Of a DNA stretch of 41,569 nucleotides, positions 24,509-33,212 are shown piece after piece (position 1 is the stretch's first letter; every line of letters begins with the position of its first letter). Source of the stretch: Streptosporangiaceae bacterium (GTDB taxonomy: Bacteria > Actinomycetota > Actinomycetes > Streptosporangiales > Streptosporangiaceae); contig JAOPYK010000192.1 in NCBI GenBank assembly GCA_025964695.1, positions 1 to 41,569 on the forward strand, read 5' to 3'. The notes beneath the pieces are model-generated. The model worked only from the letters and a program-made list of their open reading frames with translations. It was not told the DNA's origin and searched no databases. Position numbers and translations under genes: made by a program.

Positions 24509-24562
24509 GTCAAGCGTAGGTCCCGTCAAGGTGTGCGCCGGAACTCGTGCCCTACGCTTGAC
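24509..24562. promoter_or_regulatory. 12-bp inverted repeat between fadD and cutC
   Basis: GTCAAGCGTAGG (24509-24520) and its exact reverse complement CCTACGCTTGAC (24551-24562), 30 bases apart, in the divergent intergenic region 22 bases before the cutC ATG. The right arm contains TACGCT, a possible -10 for cutC. Arms this long and perfect suggest a two-site operator or a hairpin. Confidence 0.5.
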
Positions 24563-24583
24563 CAGGAAGAATCGGGGGACCCC

Positions 24584-25273
24584 ATGCCACTGCTCGAAGT
24601 CATCGCACTGACCGCTCAGGATGCCCGGGCCGCCGAGGAAGGCGGGGCCGACAGGCTCGAAGTCGTCGCGGACATGGCCGCGGACGGGCTCACCCCCGAC
24701 CCGGTCGTCGTCGCCGAGATGCGGCAGGTCACCTCGCTGCCGTTGCGGATCATGCTGCGGGCCAACACGGGATTCCGCACCAACGGCGCCGAGCTGGACC
24801 GGTTGCGCCGGGCCGCCGAGAGCCTGACCGAGGCGGGGGCGGACGGTTTCGTGCTCGGTTTCCTCGACTCCGAGGGACGGATCGACGTGGGGGCCACCGC
24901 CAAGCTCGTCGCCGTGATCACCCCACTGCCCTGGACCTTCCACCGGGCGATCGACCACGCGGCGGATCCGGAGGCGGCGTGGCGCACCGTACGCGAGCTG
25001 TCCGGGCTGGACGCCGTCCTCACCGCCGGTGCGCCGGTGGGCGCCGACGCCGGAGTGGCCGCGCTCGTGTGCCGGGCCGCGGAGAGCGCCGGCTCGGCCG
25101 GGCTGGTCCTGGCCGGTGGCGGGCTGCGCCGCAAGCATGTCGCGCCACTGGCCGCCGCCGGAGTGCGCTCCTTCCACGTGGGAGGTGCGGTGCGGCCGGA
25201 CCGCTCCTGGGAGCGGCCGGTGAGCGCCTGCCTGGTGCGCGAGTGGCGCACCCTGATCGCGGCCGCGGGTTGA
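24584..25273 (+). CDS. cutC: CutC-family copper homeostasis protein
   Basis: 229 residues, TIM-barrel CutC family. Typical segments: LLEVIALTAQDARAAEEGGA, DRLEVVADMAADGLTPD, RIMLRANTGFRTNG, GADGFVLGFLDSEGRID, WTFHRAIDHAAD, VLTAGAPVG, FHVGGAVR. Linked to copper handling in E. coli, but the biochemical role is not settled. The ATG at 24584 fits the family start. GGGGGAC is just upstream. A transcript beginning at the TACGCT box would have a very short leader. Confidence 0.93.
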   Translation: MPLLEVIALTAQDARAAEEGGADRLEVVADMAADGLTPDPVVVAEMRQVTSLPLRIMLRANTGFRTNGAELDRLRRAAESLTEAGADGFVLGFLDSEGRIDVGATAKLVAVITPLPWTFHRAIDHAADPEAAWRTVRELSGLDAVLTAGAPVGADAGVAALVCRAAESAGSAGLVLAGGGLRRKHVAPLAAAGVRSFHVGGAVRPDRSWERPVSACLVREWRTLIAAAG

Positions 25274-25466
25274 CGCCCGCCCTCAGCCGAGACGATCACG
25301 TGACCGTCGTACGATCGCTCCCCATGGACGCCTCTCCCCGCGCCGGGAGCCGGGAGGTCGCGGAGCGGACCTGCTCGGTCCCGGCCGCCGCTCGTCGCCA
25401 AGAACCCCTCCGCAGACGGGAGATTCTCCGCTCGACTTCCTCCGTTCTGCCGATACCTACGTCGTT

Positions 25467-25472
25467 TAGGGT
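25467..25472 (+). promoter_or_regulatory. Possible -10 box for a leaderless transcript
   Basis: TAGGGT ends six bases before the ATG at 25479, the spacing expected if transcription starts at the initiation codon. No good -35 was seen and no Shine-Dalgarno site precedes the ATG. Confidence 0.4.
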
Positions 25473-25478
25473 TGGTTC

Positions 25479-26246
25479 ATGCGGATCCATGTGGTGAGTG
25501 ACGTTCACGGCAATGTGGATGCACTCGCTCGCGCCGGTGACGGAGCCGACGCGTTCATCTGCCTGGGTGATCTCATCCTGTTCGTCGACTACGAGGATCA
25601 TGGGCAGGGGATCTTCGCGGATCTGTTCGGCCAGGACAACGCCGACCGCTTCATCGCGCTGCGGACGCAGAAGCGCTTCGACGACGCGCGCGACTTCTCC
25701 CGGCGGATGTGGAGCTCGCTCGAAGGCCCCGCGTGGCCGCACATCGAGGCGGCGGTCCGCCGCCAGTACGCCGCGCTGTTCGAAGTGATGCCCGCGCCCG
25801 CGTACCTGACCTACGGCAACGTCGACATCCCGCGGATGTGGGGCGACCACCTCCGCGATGGTCACCGGGTCCTCGACGGCGAGGTGACCGAGATCGGTGG
25901 CCGCACCTTCGGTTTCGTCGGCGGCGGCCTGCGCACCGAGTACCGGACCCCGTACGAACTGGACGACGAGGCCTACGCGGAGAAGGTCGCCGCGGTCGGC
26001 AAGGTCGATGTGCTGTGCTGTCACATCCCGCCCGCGGTGCCCGAGCTGCTGTACGACACGGTCGCGCGCCGGTTCGAGCGTGGCAGTGAGGCGGTGCTGC
26101 AGGTGATCCGCGAGACTCAGCCTCGCTACGTGCTCTTCGGCCACGTCCACCAGCCGCTCGTGCGGCGGACGCGGATCGGGCGCACGGAATGCATCAACGT
26201 CGGGCATTTCCGGGCCAGTGGGATGCCCTATGTCTTGAGCTGGTAG
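25479..26246 (+). CDS. Calcineurin-like metallophosphoesterase
   Basis: 255 residues. Dinuclear metal motifs in order: SDVHGN (8-13), LGDLIL, YGNVD (N of the GN[HV][DE] box), CCHIPP and FGHVHQ near 225. Hydrolyses phosphoester bonds, substrate unknown. Residues 45-110 contain an aromatic and Arg-rich insertion between the second and third motifs (QKRFDDARDFSRRMW), conserved in the actinobacterial relatives as far as I recall. No Shine-Dalgarno before the ATG, so it may be translated from a leaderless mRNA. Confidence 0.92.
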   Translation: MRIHVVSDVHGNVDALARAGDGADAFICLGDLILFVDYEDHGQGIFADLFGQDNADRFIALRTQKRFDDARDFSRRMWSSLEGPAWPHIEAAVRRQYAALFEVMPAPAYLTYGNVDIPRMWGDHLRDGHRVLDGEVTEIGGRTFGFVGGGLRTEYRTPYELDDEAYAEKVAAVGKVDVLCCHIPPAVPELLYDTVARRFERGSEAVLQVIRETQPRYVLFGHVHQPLVRRTRIGRTECINVGHFRASGMPYVLSW

Positions 26247-26335
26247 AGGGACGTTCCGCGGTGCCGTATCCGCGGGACGAAAGCACAGGCCCGCTGATCG
26301 GGCACCTTGAGGAACCAGGCGAAGGGAACGTGCCG

Positions 26336-26773
26336 ATGGCGGACCGGACCAGCTCCAGCATTGTGATCGACGCGGGGAGATCGGAGATCATGACGATCAT
26401 CGCCGATTTCCCCGCCTATCCGACCTGGGCCGAGGGGATCAAGTCGGCCGAGGTGGTGGGGGAGGGCGAGGACGGGCGCGCGGACCAGGTGCGCTTCAGC
26501 CTGGAGACCGGGCCGATCAAGGACACTTATGTCCTGGCCTACGACTGGGACGGTGACGACGCCGTTCGGTGGAGCCTGGCCGTTCCCGGCACGATGCTCT
26601 CCGGGATGACGGGTTCCTACCGGCTCGAGGACGCCGACGGCGAGGCGACCCGGGTGACCTATGAGCTCACCGTGGACATCAAGATTCCCATGATCGGCAT
26701 GTTCAAGCGCAAGGCGGAGAAGATAATCATTGATGCGGCGTTGAAGGGACTGAAGCGACACGTCGAACGCTGA
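26336..26773 (+). CDS. SRPBCC-family (START-like) protein
   Basis: 145 residues. The helix-grip fold is evident: TSSSIVIDAGRSEIMTIIAD, FPAYPTWAEGIKSAEVV, a beta-rich middle (VRWSLAVPGTML, TRVTYELTVDIKIP), and a long C-terminal helix (KAEKIIIDAALKGLKRHVE). The family binds hydrophobic ligands. It commonly sits next to a CxxC protein and a ROK glucokinase in actinobacteria, as here, but its role is unknown. ATG at 26336 with GAAGGGA upstream. A GTG two codons earlier is possible. Confidence 0.88.
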   Translation: MADRTSSSIVIDAGRSEIMTIIADFPAYPTWAEGIKSAEVVGEGEDGRADQVRFSLETGPIKDTYVLAYDWDGDDAVRWSLAVPGTMLSGMTGSYRLEDADGEATRVTYELTVDIKIPMIGMFKRKAEKIIIDAALKGLKRHVER

Positions 26774-26848
26774 CGTACCGGCCGGTATCGCCGCGGGGCG
26801 GTACGGTGTCACGCCGACGACCGAACTAGATGAGTAGATGATGTGCCG

Positions 26849-27256
26849 ATGACCGAGCAGCCGGGACACGTCCTCGACGAGGCCGTGAAGCTCTTCGAGG
26901 TGCTGCGCCGCCGGATCCGCGACGGTAGCCCCGCCCGGCCCCGCCCGGAGCCGGGCGACGTCTGGGGTCAGGCCACGTACGAGGCGCCCATCCCCCATAT
27001 CGCCACCGGTGCTCCCGAGTGCCGGTACTGCCCGATCTGCCGGGGCATCGCCGCGGCCCGTACGGCCCGCCCCGGCCTCACCGAGCAGGTGATGGACGCC
27101 GGCCAGTCGCTCTACACGGCTCTGCAGGAAGCGCTGTCCGCGCTCGACCGGCCGCACCCGGACACCTCCGCTCAGCGGGAGCGTGCCACCCCCACGCCCC
27201 CTCGCCCGCGGGAGGAACGTCCCGGGGCCGGCGGGAATCCCACCGACAGCGGCTGA
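26849..27256 (+). CDS. Small CxxC-containing conserved protein
   Basis: 135 residues. N-terminal helix (VLDEAVKLFEVLRRRIRD), a central PECRYCPICRG motif (CxxC-xx-C near residue 57-64) that looks like half a zinc-binding site, a second helix (LTEQVMDAGQSLYTALQEAL), and a Pro/Arg-rich disordered tail. The conserved genomic partner of SRPBCC and glucokinase genes. The role is not known. Start ATG chosen by similarity of N-termini. A GTG two codons earlier is possible and no strong ribosome site is visible. Confidence 0.8.
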   Translation: MTEQPGHVLDEAVKLFEVLRRRIRDGSPARPRPEPGDVWGQATYEAPIPHIATGAPECRYCPICRGIAAARTARPGLTEQVMDAGQSLYTALQEALSALDRPHPDTSAQRERATPTPPRPREERPGAGGNPTDSG

Positions 27257-27359
27257 ACACGTCATTGAGGAACACGGCCGGCCGGCCGGCTGGCCGGCTG
27301 AGCCTCTGGCACGGAGCCGGGCGAGGGTGATCACTCGTCCGGGATGAGGAGGAGAGCCC

Positions 27360-28304
27360 ATGGCGCTGACCATCGGTGTGGACGTCGGCGGTACCAAGGT
27401 CGCCGCGGGTGTGGTCGACGAGCATGGGCAGATTCTGGAGAAGGTCAGGCGCCCGACGCCGTCGACCAACCCGAAGGAGACGGCCGAGGTCATCGCCGAG
27501 GTCGTCGACCTGCTCAAGAGCAAGTTCGAAGACGTGGTCGCGGTGGGCCTCGGCGCGGCGGGGTTCGTGGACGAGACCCGTTCGACGGTGCTGTTCGCCC
27601 CCAACCTCGCCTGGCGGGACGAGCCCATCAAGGAGAAGGTCGAGAGCCGGGTCGGCCTGCCGGTCGTGGTGGAGAACGACGGCAACGCCATGGCCTGGGG
27701 GGAGGCCAGGTTCGGTGCCGGACGGGGGCAGGAGTTCCTCGTCTGCGTCACCCTCGGCACCGGGATCGGCGGCGGCATCATCGTCGACGGCAAGCTGTAC
27801 CGGGGGCGGTTCGGTATAGGCGCGGAGTTCGGCCATGTGCGGGTCGTCCCCGACGGGCGCCGCTGTGGCTGCGGGAACCGCGGCTGCTGGGAGCAGTACG
27901 CCAGCGGGAACGCCCTCGTGCACGAGGCCCGTGACCTGGCCAGGGTGGCCCCCGCGATGGCGGCCCGGCTGCTGGAGCTCGGCAGCGGCTCGCCCGAGGG
28001 CATCAGCGGCCCGGAGATCACCCAGGCGGCCCGGGAGGGCGATCCGGCGGCCCTGGAATGCTTCCGCACGATCGCCCAGTGGACCGGTCAGGGCCTCGCT
28101 GACCTGGCCGCGATCCTCGATCCGGGCGCCTTCATCATCGGCGGCGGGCTGTCGGACGCCGGGGACCTGCTGCTCCAGCCCATCCGGGACACGTTCGCGA
28201 CCGTGCTCACCGGCCGCGGCCACCGGGTCAAGGCCGACATCCGCATCGCCGAGCTCGGCTCCTCCGCCGGCATCGTCGGGGCGGCGGATCTCGCGCGGAC
28301 CTAG
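27360..28304 (+). CDS. glkA: ROK-family glucokinase
   Basis: 314 residues. ATP loop DVGGTKVAAGVVD at 8-20. Sugar-binding NDGNAMAWGE and GTGIGGGIIVDGKL. ROK zinc motif CGCGNRGCWEQYAS with the extra His in GAEFGHV. Phosphorylates glucose to glucose 6-phosphate. The Streptomyces relative also mediates carbon catabolite repression, which may apply here but is inference. AGGAGGAGAG precedes the ATG. A phosphofructokinase gene lies 12 kb downstream. Length is typical for ATP-type actinobacterial glucokinase. Polyphosphate-type enzymes are shorter. Confidence 0.96.
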   Translation: MALTIGVDVGGTKVAAGVVDEHGQILEKVRRPTPSTNPKETAEVIAEVVDLLKSKFEDVVAVGLGAAGFVDETRSTVLFAPNLAWRDEPIKEKVESRVGLPVVVENDGNAMAWGEARFGAGRGQEFLVCVTLGTGIGGGIIVDGKLYRGRFGIGAEFGHVRVVPDGRRCGCGNRGCWEQYASGNALVHEARDLARVAPAMAARLLELGSGSPEGISGPEITQAAREGDPAALECFRTIAQWTGQGLADLAAILDPGAFIIGGGLSDAGDLLLQPIRDTFATVLTGRGHRVKADIRIAELGSSAGIVGAADLART

Positions 28305-28345
28305 GTGAGCGCCGGACCAGCCCAGGTGAGTGCCGGACCAGGAGG
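28304..28345. repeat. 21-bp tandem duplication at the glucokinase stop
   Basis: Units 28304-28324 and 28325-28345, beginning AGGTGAG(C/T)GCCGGACCAG. The first base is the last base of the TAG stop codon. The second unit supplies part of the AGGAGGT ribosome site of the next gene. Confidence 0.8.
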
Positions 28346-28351
28346 TGGCGG

Positions 28352-29053
28352 GTGACCGGGGTACGGCTCGTCGGTTACAACGTGCGGGCGCTGCGGGATG
28401 ACGGTGACGCGGTGGCGCGGGTCATCCGTGGTTGCCGGCCGGATCTGGTGTGCCTGCAGGAGGTGCCACGCTTTCTCGGCTGGAGGGCCGAACGGCGGCG
28501 GCTCGCCGAGTCGTGCGGGCTGAGAGTGGCCTCGGGCCGGCGGACCGCCGGGCTGGCGGTGTTCGCCGGGCCGCGCGCCGAGGTCCTCCATCACGAGTAC
28601 CACCTGCTGACCCGGGTGCCCGGGCTGCACCGGCGGGCGCTGGCGATCGCGGTGGCCGAGATCGACGGAGCCAGGCTCGTCGCCGCCAGTACCCACCTGG
28701 ACCTGGCGGACAGGCCCCGCCGTGCTCACGTGGGTGAGGTGATCGCGTTGCTGGACCGGGTGCGCCGATCCTTCTCGGCCCCGGTCGTGCTGGCCGGTGA
28801 CATCAACGAGGAGCCCTCGGGACCGGCGTGGGGGATGCTCGCCCGTACCTTCCAGGACGCCCGCGCGGTGGCGCCCGCCGGGGAGAGCGACACGTACTCG
28901 GCGCGCCATCCGGTGAAGCGCATCGACGGGATCTTCGCCGACCGGGGCATCACGGTGGCGGGCTGCGGAGTGCCGGTCGATCCGGCGCTGACCGCCGACT
29001 ACGTGGCGGCCACCGATCACCGGCCGGTGCTGGCCGACCTCGTCCTGCGGTGA
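28352..29053 (+). CDS. Endonuclease/exonuclease/phosphatase family hydrolase
   Basis: 233 residues, EEP fold. Catalytic signatures: GYNVRAL, VCLQEVP (metal-binding Glu), VVAASTHLDL-type segment, VLAGDINEEPSG (Asp and Asn), KRIDGIFADRG and TDHRPVLADLVL (Asp-His pair). It hydrolyses phosphodiester or phosphomonoester bonds, and the substrate cannot be told from sequence. No signal peptide, so cytoplasmic. GTG start with AGGAGGT nine bases upstream. Confidence 0.93.
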   Translation: MTGVRLVGYNVRALRDDGDAVARVIRGCRPDLVCLQEVPRFLGWRAERRRLAESCGLRVASGRRTAGLAVFAGPRAEVLHHEYHLLTRVPGLHRRALAIAVAEIDGARLVAASTHLDLADRPRRAHVGEVIALLDRVRRSFSAPVVLAGDINEEPSGPAWGMLARTFQDARAVAPAGESDTYSARHPVKRIDGIFADRGITVAGCGVPVDPALTADYVAATDHRPVLADLVLR

Positions 29054-29130
29054 CCGCGCCCCTGATTTCCCCGCGTGCGCTCAGACCCGTTTTCAGGCCC
29101 GGCCTTCGGGCCCGGCTTTCAGACCCGCTT

Positions 29131-29898
29131 TCAGATCACTGCGCCGTCGTCGGAATCCCGGGGGTCGTCGCCCATCCGCAGCACGAGCGCCACGAACCCG
29201 CCGATGAAGGCCGCGACCGCCGTGAACGCCGCCCAGCCGGGCACCTCCCAGCCGAGGATGACGGTGAGCAGCAGGTAGAGCGGGCCGCCGATCAGCGCCA
29301 GCCAGGCGCCCCGGGTCACCGCGTCACCGCTGGGCAGCGGTGGCGGGATCGGGGGGACGTAGTGGCCCTCATCCTCCTCGGGCGGCTCGGGTGGCTCCTC
29401 GAGATCCGCCGACTTGATCAGCCGCGCGATGGGGAGACGTCCCTCGCGGTCCTGGCCCTCCGGCTCGGCCTCGGGCTCGGGCTCGAGGTTCTCCTGGTCG
29501 GGCCAGGGGGTCGCGCCGTCCTCCGGTGCGGTGTCGAACGACGCCACGATGTCGGCCCAGATGGCGTCCTCGTCGCGTTCCGCCGTCGCGGCACCCGCGC
29601 CCGTACCGTCCGCTCCGAGTTCGGGAAGCCCGCCGGCGGGGCCGCCCGCCTGCCCGGACCGCTGCTCCCGCAGGCGCGCCAGATGGTCGTGCAGGATGCC
29701 CCCCGCGGCCGCCTCCATGGTGGCGTCGACGTACAGCCGGTCGAGGGTCCCGCCGGGCTCCGCGATCTCCCCGTCCGCGGCGTAGGCGGCGATGCCCGCT
29801 TCCCGCAGCGCGGTCAGCATGGTGTCGGCCAGCTCCGGGGCGAGGTCGATCAGCGGTGTGTAGGCGTCCGCGGACAGCCCATTAGCGCGGCGGCTCAC
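29131..29898 (-). CDS. Conserved actinobacterial membrane protein, acidic linker
   Basis: 255 residues from the GTG at 29898, which has AAGGAG eight bases upstream. Residues 1-85 are helical and conserved in character (LSADAYTPLIDLAPELADTML, EAGIAAYAADG), resembling a small soluble domain. Residues 95-190 are acidic and low-complexity. Residues 195-240 form two membrane helices (WLALIGGPLYLLLTVILGW, AAFTAVAAFIGGFVALVL). The frame stays open upstream to 30855, but that part overlaps the plsC-like gene on the other strand and has no ribosome site. Function unknown. Convergent with the EEP gene. Confidence 0.8.
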   Translation of the reverse strand: MSRRANGLSADAYTPLIDLAPELADTMLTALREAGIAAYAADGEIAEPGGTLDRLYVDATMEAAAGGILHDHLARLREQRSGQAGGPAGGLPELGADGTGAGAATAERDEDAIWADIVASFDTAPEDGATPWPDQENLEPEPEAEPEGQDREGRLPIARLIKSADLEEPPEPPEEDEGHYVPPIPPPLPSGDAVTRGAWLALIGGPLYLLLTVILGWEVPGWAAFTAVAAFIGGFVALVLRMGDDPRDSDDGAVI

Positions 29899-30120
29899 CG
29901 GGTCGTCTCCTTCGACGGTCCTGGACGGCCTGGCGTCAGCTGCATGACGGCCTCCGGTCGACTTAAATACACACTCAACGTTGAGCCTACGGCCCGATCC
30001 CCCGCACGCGGTGCAGGGGGACGAGATGGGGGGTGGGTCCGCGCGACACGAGATGGGAAGATGTCCCATCATCTCCGGTTCTGCTCGTGACGGGAAGTGC
30101 GTCACAAGAAAGGTGGCGAC

Positions 30121-30846
30121 GTGTTCTGGTGGGTGGTCAAGGGCATCCTGGCGCCGTTCCTCTATCTGGTCTGGCGTCCCAGGAACGAGGGGATGGAGAA
30201 CGTCCCCGCCGAGGGCCCGGTCATCCTCGCCGGTAACCATCTGTCGTTCGCCGATCACTTCTTTGGTCCCCTCCCGCTCCGGCGCCCGATCGTGTTCCTC
30301 GGCAAGCGCGAGTACTTCACCGGCAAGGGACTGAAAGGCCTGATCAGCAAGGGGTTCATGAGGGGTGTGGGAGTGATCCCGCTGGACCGTACCGGTGGTA
30401 ACGCCAGCGAGGAGGCCCTCGCCACCGGCCTGCGGGTGCTGCGTGAGGGCAAGCTGCTCGGCATCTACCCCGAGGGCACCCGGGCCCCTGACAACCGCCT
30501 TTACAAAGGCAAGACCGGAGTGGCCCGGCTCGTCCTGGAGTCGAAGGTGCCCGTGATCCCCATGGCGATGGTCAACACATTCGAGCTGATGCCCCCCGGC
30601 CAGATCTGGCCGCGCGTCGGTGTCCGGCCCGGGGTGCGCTTCGGCAAGCCGATGGACTTCTCCAGCTACTACGGCAAGGACGAGGACCGGGAGGTGCTCC
30701 GCGCGATCACCGACCAGATCATGCACGCCATCGCCGAGCTCTCCGGTCAGGAGTACGTCGACAAGTACGCCGCCGACGCCAAGGCGGAGCTGGCCGGCCA
30801 GGCTCCTCGGCCGGCTTCGGACGGTGACGAGGGCGACGGGAACTGA
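30121..30846 (+). CDS. 1-acylglycerol-3-phosphate acyltransferase (PlsC-like)
   Basis: 241 residues. Acyltransferase motifs NHLSFADHF (NHx4D, about 40-48), GKREYF, GVIPLDR, YPEGTRAP and VPVIPMAM. Adds the second acyl chain to lysophosphatidic acid at the membrane. A hydrophobic N-terminus (FWWVVKGILAPFLYLV) anchors it. GTG at 30121 follows AAAGGTGGCGAC. A longer frame from 30097 lacks a site. It ends 10 bases before the histidine kinase gene and is probably co-transcribed with it. Confidence 0.93.
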   Translation: MFWWVVKGILAPFLYLVWRPRNEGMENVPAEGPVILAGNHLSFADHFFGPLPLRRPIVFLGKREYFTGKGLKGLISKGFMRGVGVIPLDRTGGNASEEALATGLRVLREGKLLGIYPEGTRAPDNRLYKGKTGVARLVLESKVPVIPMAMVNTFELMPPGQIWPRVGVRPGVRFGKPMDFSSYYGKDEDREVLRAITDQIMHAIAELSGQEYVDKYAADAKAELAGQAPRPASDGDEGDGN

Positions 30847-30856
30847 CGGGGACACC

Positions 30857-32011
30857 GTGCGGACCGAGCGTGCCCCGGAGCCCGCGGTGGGGTTCGACGT
30901 CCCGCTGTGGCGGGCGGTCGCCGTCTTCCGCGTGGTGGCGCTCGTCTACGCCGGCGCCCTCATCGTGCAGAACTCCGGCAGGTACGGCCACCAGGCCGGT
31001 GGCTGGGCCGTACTCGCCGTGATGGTGGCCTGGACCGGCTACGCCGTCTACGCCTACCGGGTGCCGGCCCGCCGGACCGGGTGGCTGCTGGCCGCCGATC
31101 TCGCCGTGGCGGCGGCGTGCCTGCTGTCCACGACCTGGGTCGAGACCGCCGACCGGCTGGCCCGGGGGACGCCCACCCTGCCGATGGCCTGGGTCGCGGG
31201 CGCCGTGCTGGCCTGGGCGGTGTCGGGGGGCAAACGCCGGGGCGCCGTCGCGGCGTCCGTGATCGGTGTCACCGGGATCAGCGTGCCTGGACTGGCCGGT
31301 CTCGGCTTCAAGCCGACGCCGAGCACGTTCAACGGGATCGTCCTGGTGTTCATGGCCGGGGTGGTGGTCGGGCATGTGGCCAAACTGGGCATCGACGCGG
31401 AGGCCAGACTGGCCCAGGCGATCGAGACCGAGGCCGCCACCCGGGAGCGGGAGCGGCTGGCCCGGCGGATCCACGACTCGGTGCTGCAGGTGCTCACGCT
31501 CGTCCAGCGCAGGGGCGGCGAGCTCGGCGGGGAGGCGGCGGAGCTGGGACGGCTGGCCGGCGAGCAGGAGACCGCTCTACGGGCGCTCATCCGGGTGCCG
31601 GACCAGCCCGCCGGTGCCGGCGGGCGGGCGGATCTGCGCGGGCTGCTCCAGGGCTACTCGTCGATGACGGTGACCGTGTCGGCCCCCGCCACCGCGGTAC
31701 GGCTGCCGGGGCGCACGGCCAGGGAGATCCAGGCGGCGGTCGGGGCGGCGCTGGACAACGTGGCGCGGCACTGCGGTTCCGGCGCCCGGGCGTGGGTGCT
31801 CGTGGAGGAGGCGGGGCACACCGTCACGGTGAGCATCCGCGACGACGGGCCCGGCATCCCGCCGGGCCGGACCGCCGAGGCAGCGGCGGACGGCCGGCTC
31901 GGCATCGCCCAGTCCATCCGCGGCCGCATCCGCGACGTCGGTGGCACCGTCGCCATCACCTCGGCCCCGGGAGAGGGAACCGAGATCGAGATGAGCGTCC
32001 CGGCCGGCTGA
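30857..32011 (+). CDS. Sensor histidine kinase, MacS-like
   Basis: 384 residues. Five or six membrane helices in residues 20-180, then a NarL-type kinase core: dimerisation/His box ERERLARRIHDSVLQVL (about 200-216), N box ALDNVARHC, G1 DDGPGIPPG and G2 GRLGIAQSI plus GEGTEIEM. No extracellular sensor domain, so it probably senses a membrane state. It resembles the MacS kinases of Streptomyces, whose cognate regulator is adjacent. Here the likely partner regulator lies at 37068. GTG start, GACGGGGA upstream. Confidence 0.9.
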   Translation: MRTERAPEPAVGFDVPLWRAVAVFRVVALVYAGALIVQNSGRYGHQAGGWAVLAVMVAWTGYAVYAYRVPARRTGWLLAADLAVAAACLLSTTWVETADRLARGTPTLPMAWVAGAVLAWAVSGGKRRGAVAASVIGVTGISVPGLAGLGFKPTPSTFNGIVLVFMAGVVVGHVAKLGIDAEARLAQAIETEAATRERERLARRIHDSVLQVLTLVQRRGGELGGEAAELGRLAGEQETALRALIRVPDQPAGAGGRADLRGLLQGYSSMTVTVSAPATAVRLPGRTAREIQAAVGAALDNVARHCGSGARAWVLVEEAGHTVTVSIRDDGPGIPPGRTAEAAADGRLGIAQSIRGRIRDVGGTVAITSAPGEGTEIEMSVPAG

Positions 32012-32080
32012 GCGAGACGCGGACCGTGCTCACCAGCGGCCTAGAGCGTGGATGCAATGTCCTTCAGGCGGGGGAGGAGG

Positions 32081-32893
32081 TCAAACGTGCCAGCAGGCGT
32101 AGGTGACGCTGGCGGTCGCGCTCGGGGAGAAGCCGATGATGGCGTTGCCACCGCCGCGGATGTAGCAGCCGATGGTCGGGCTGACGATGACCGTCACGGT
32201 CGTGGACCGGCCGCCGGAAAGGGTGCCGCCGCCGGAGGCCCTGACCCTGGCGATGCCGGGGTCGATCGACGTCACCGACCACCGGACGGTGCCGCCCCGG
32301 GCCGTGAGCGTGAGGGTGCAGGATCTCGGCAGCCCGGCGGCGCCGACGTGCCGGCAGCCGGAGTCGCCCACCGCCAGGGTCCCGCGGCTCGACCCGGCCG
32401 GTGTGCCGCCATGCGCGGGAGCCTTGGTCGGATGGGCCGGCGGCGGGGTCGTCGGGTGTGACTGGGCCGCCGTCGGGGTGGTGGCCGGGGTCGGGCCGGG
32501 TGTGGAGGATGACCCGGGCGCGGAGGGTGAGGTGTCCGGGGACGGCGAGCCGGCACCGGTCTCCGCCGGTGCCGAGACGAGATCGCTCGCCGGCGCCGCC
32601 ACCCGGGGTCCGGAGTTCTCCGTGCCGCCGTAGCGGGGTGCAGGCACGAACAGGACGAGGTAGGTGATCCCCGCGCAGGCCGTGAGGGCCACGATGATCG
32701 GGATCGACCGACGGCCGCGCCGGCCTTTGACGCCGTCCGCGGGAGGCGGACCGTTCCGCGCGGCGGCGGGTCCGCCCGGCGTAGGGAAGCCGCCGGAGGA
32801 GGCCGCCGGATCGGCTTCCAACGTGAGGCGCTCCGCACGGACGGCCTCTGCCAGAAGGTCTCTAGCATGGTCGGGTACTGGATGCACGGTCAC
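32081..32893 (-). CDS. Membrane-anchored protein with Pro/Thr linker
   Basis: 270 residues. Cytoplasmic N-terminus of about 60 residues with a helix (ARDLLAEAVRAERLTLEA), one membrane helix at about 63-83 (IPIIVALTACAGITYLVLFV), an outer Ser/Pro/Thr-rich linker (about 95-170), and a compact beta-rich C-terminal domain (175-270) with cysteines in GDSGCRHVG, RSCTLTL, GCYIRGG and YACWHV that may form two disulfides. The order resembles membrane-tethered surface-domain proteins. I cannot assign a function. It lies convergent to the kinase gene and is one of the genes between kinase and regulator. Confidence 0.75.
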   Translation of the reverse strand: MTVHPVPDHARDLLAEAVRAERLTLEADPAASSGGFPTPGGPAAARNGPPPADGVKGRRGRRSIPIIVALTACAGITYLVLFVPAPRYGGTENSGPRVAAPASDLVSAPAETGAGSPSPDTSPSAPGSSSTPGPTPATTPTAAQSHPTTPPPAHPTKAPAHGGTPAGSSRGTLAVGDSGCRHVGAAGLPRSCTLTLTARGGTVRWSVTSIDPGIARVRASGGGTLSGGRSTTVTVIVSPTIGCYIRGGGNAIIGFSPSATASVTYACWHV

Positions 32894-33212
32894 CGAACCT
32901 CCACTACGGACACGACGATGCAGATGCGTCCCAGGGGCTCAGGGATGGAGGCGTACCCGGTCCGGGCTGGTGAATCAGGACGCCTGGAGCCCGCACGTGC
33001 ATCTGCGGAGGCAATCATGGCCGAACCGGCCCGGTAAGTAATGTGGCCGACTTGCTGCCTTTACCGCCCGAAGTTGTCAGCGATGTGACAGGACGCCCGG
33101 TTCGGCCGCGACGGCCTCGGCCGAGCCGAGCCGGAGACGACACCTTTACGAGGGATTTAAGCCAGTCGGCGCATGATGAGGCGGCAGCATCGGCGGGTGA
33201 CGAGGAGGAATC
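32894..33212. other. Intergenic region between divergent genes
   Basis: 319 bases, promoter area for the minus gene at 32893 and the plus gene at 33213. I see no convincing -35/-10 pair. GACGAGGAGGAATC just before 33213 is a good ribosome site. Positions 33065-33130 are rich in CGGCC/GGCCG short inverted repeats. Confidence 0.4.

Noticed and set aside
22242-24611. Plus-strand open frame of 789 codons opposite the fadD gene
   Set aside because: Gly/Asp/Arg-rich, no domain, fully antisense to the FadD15-like gene.
26228-28069. Minus-strand open frame opposite SRPBCC, CxxC and glucokinase genes
   Set aside because: It spans several real genes antisense and has no recognisable motif.
27360-28304. 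Polyphosphate glucokinase
   Set aside because: Length and motifs fit ATP-type ROK glucokinase. Polyphosphate enzymes are shorter and have a different phosphate site.
29899-30855. N-terminal extension of the minus-strand membrane protein to 30855
   Set aside because: It would overlap the plsC-like gene on the other strand. The GTG at 29898 has a strong ribosome site.
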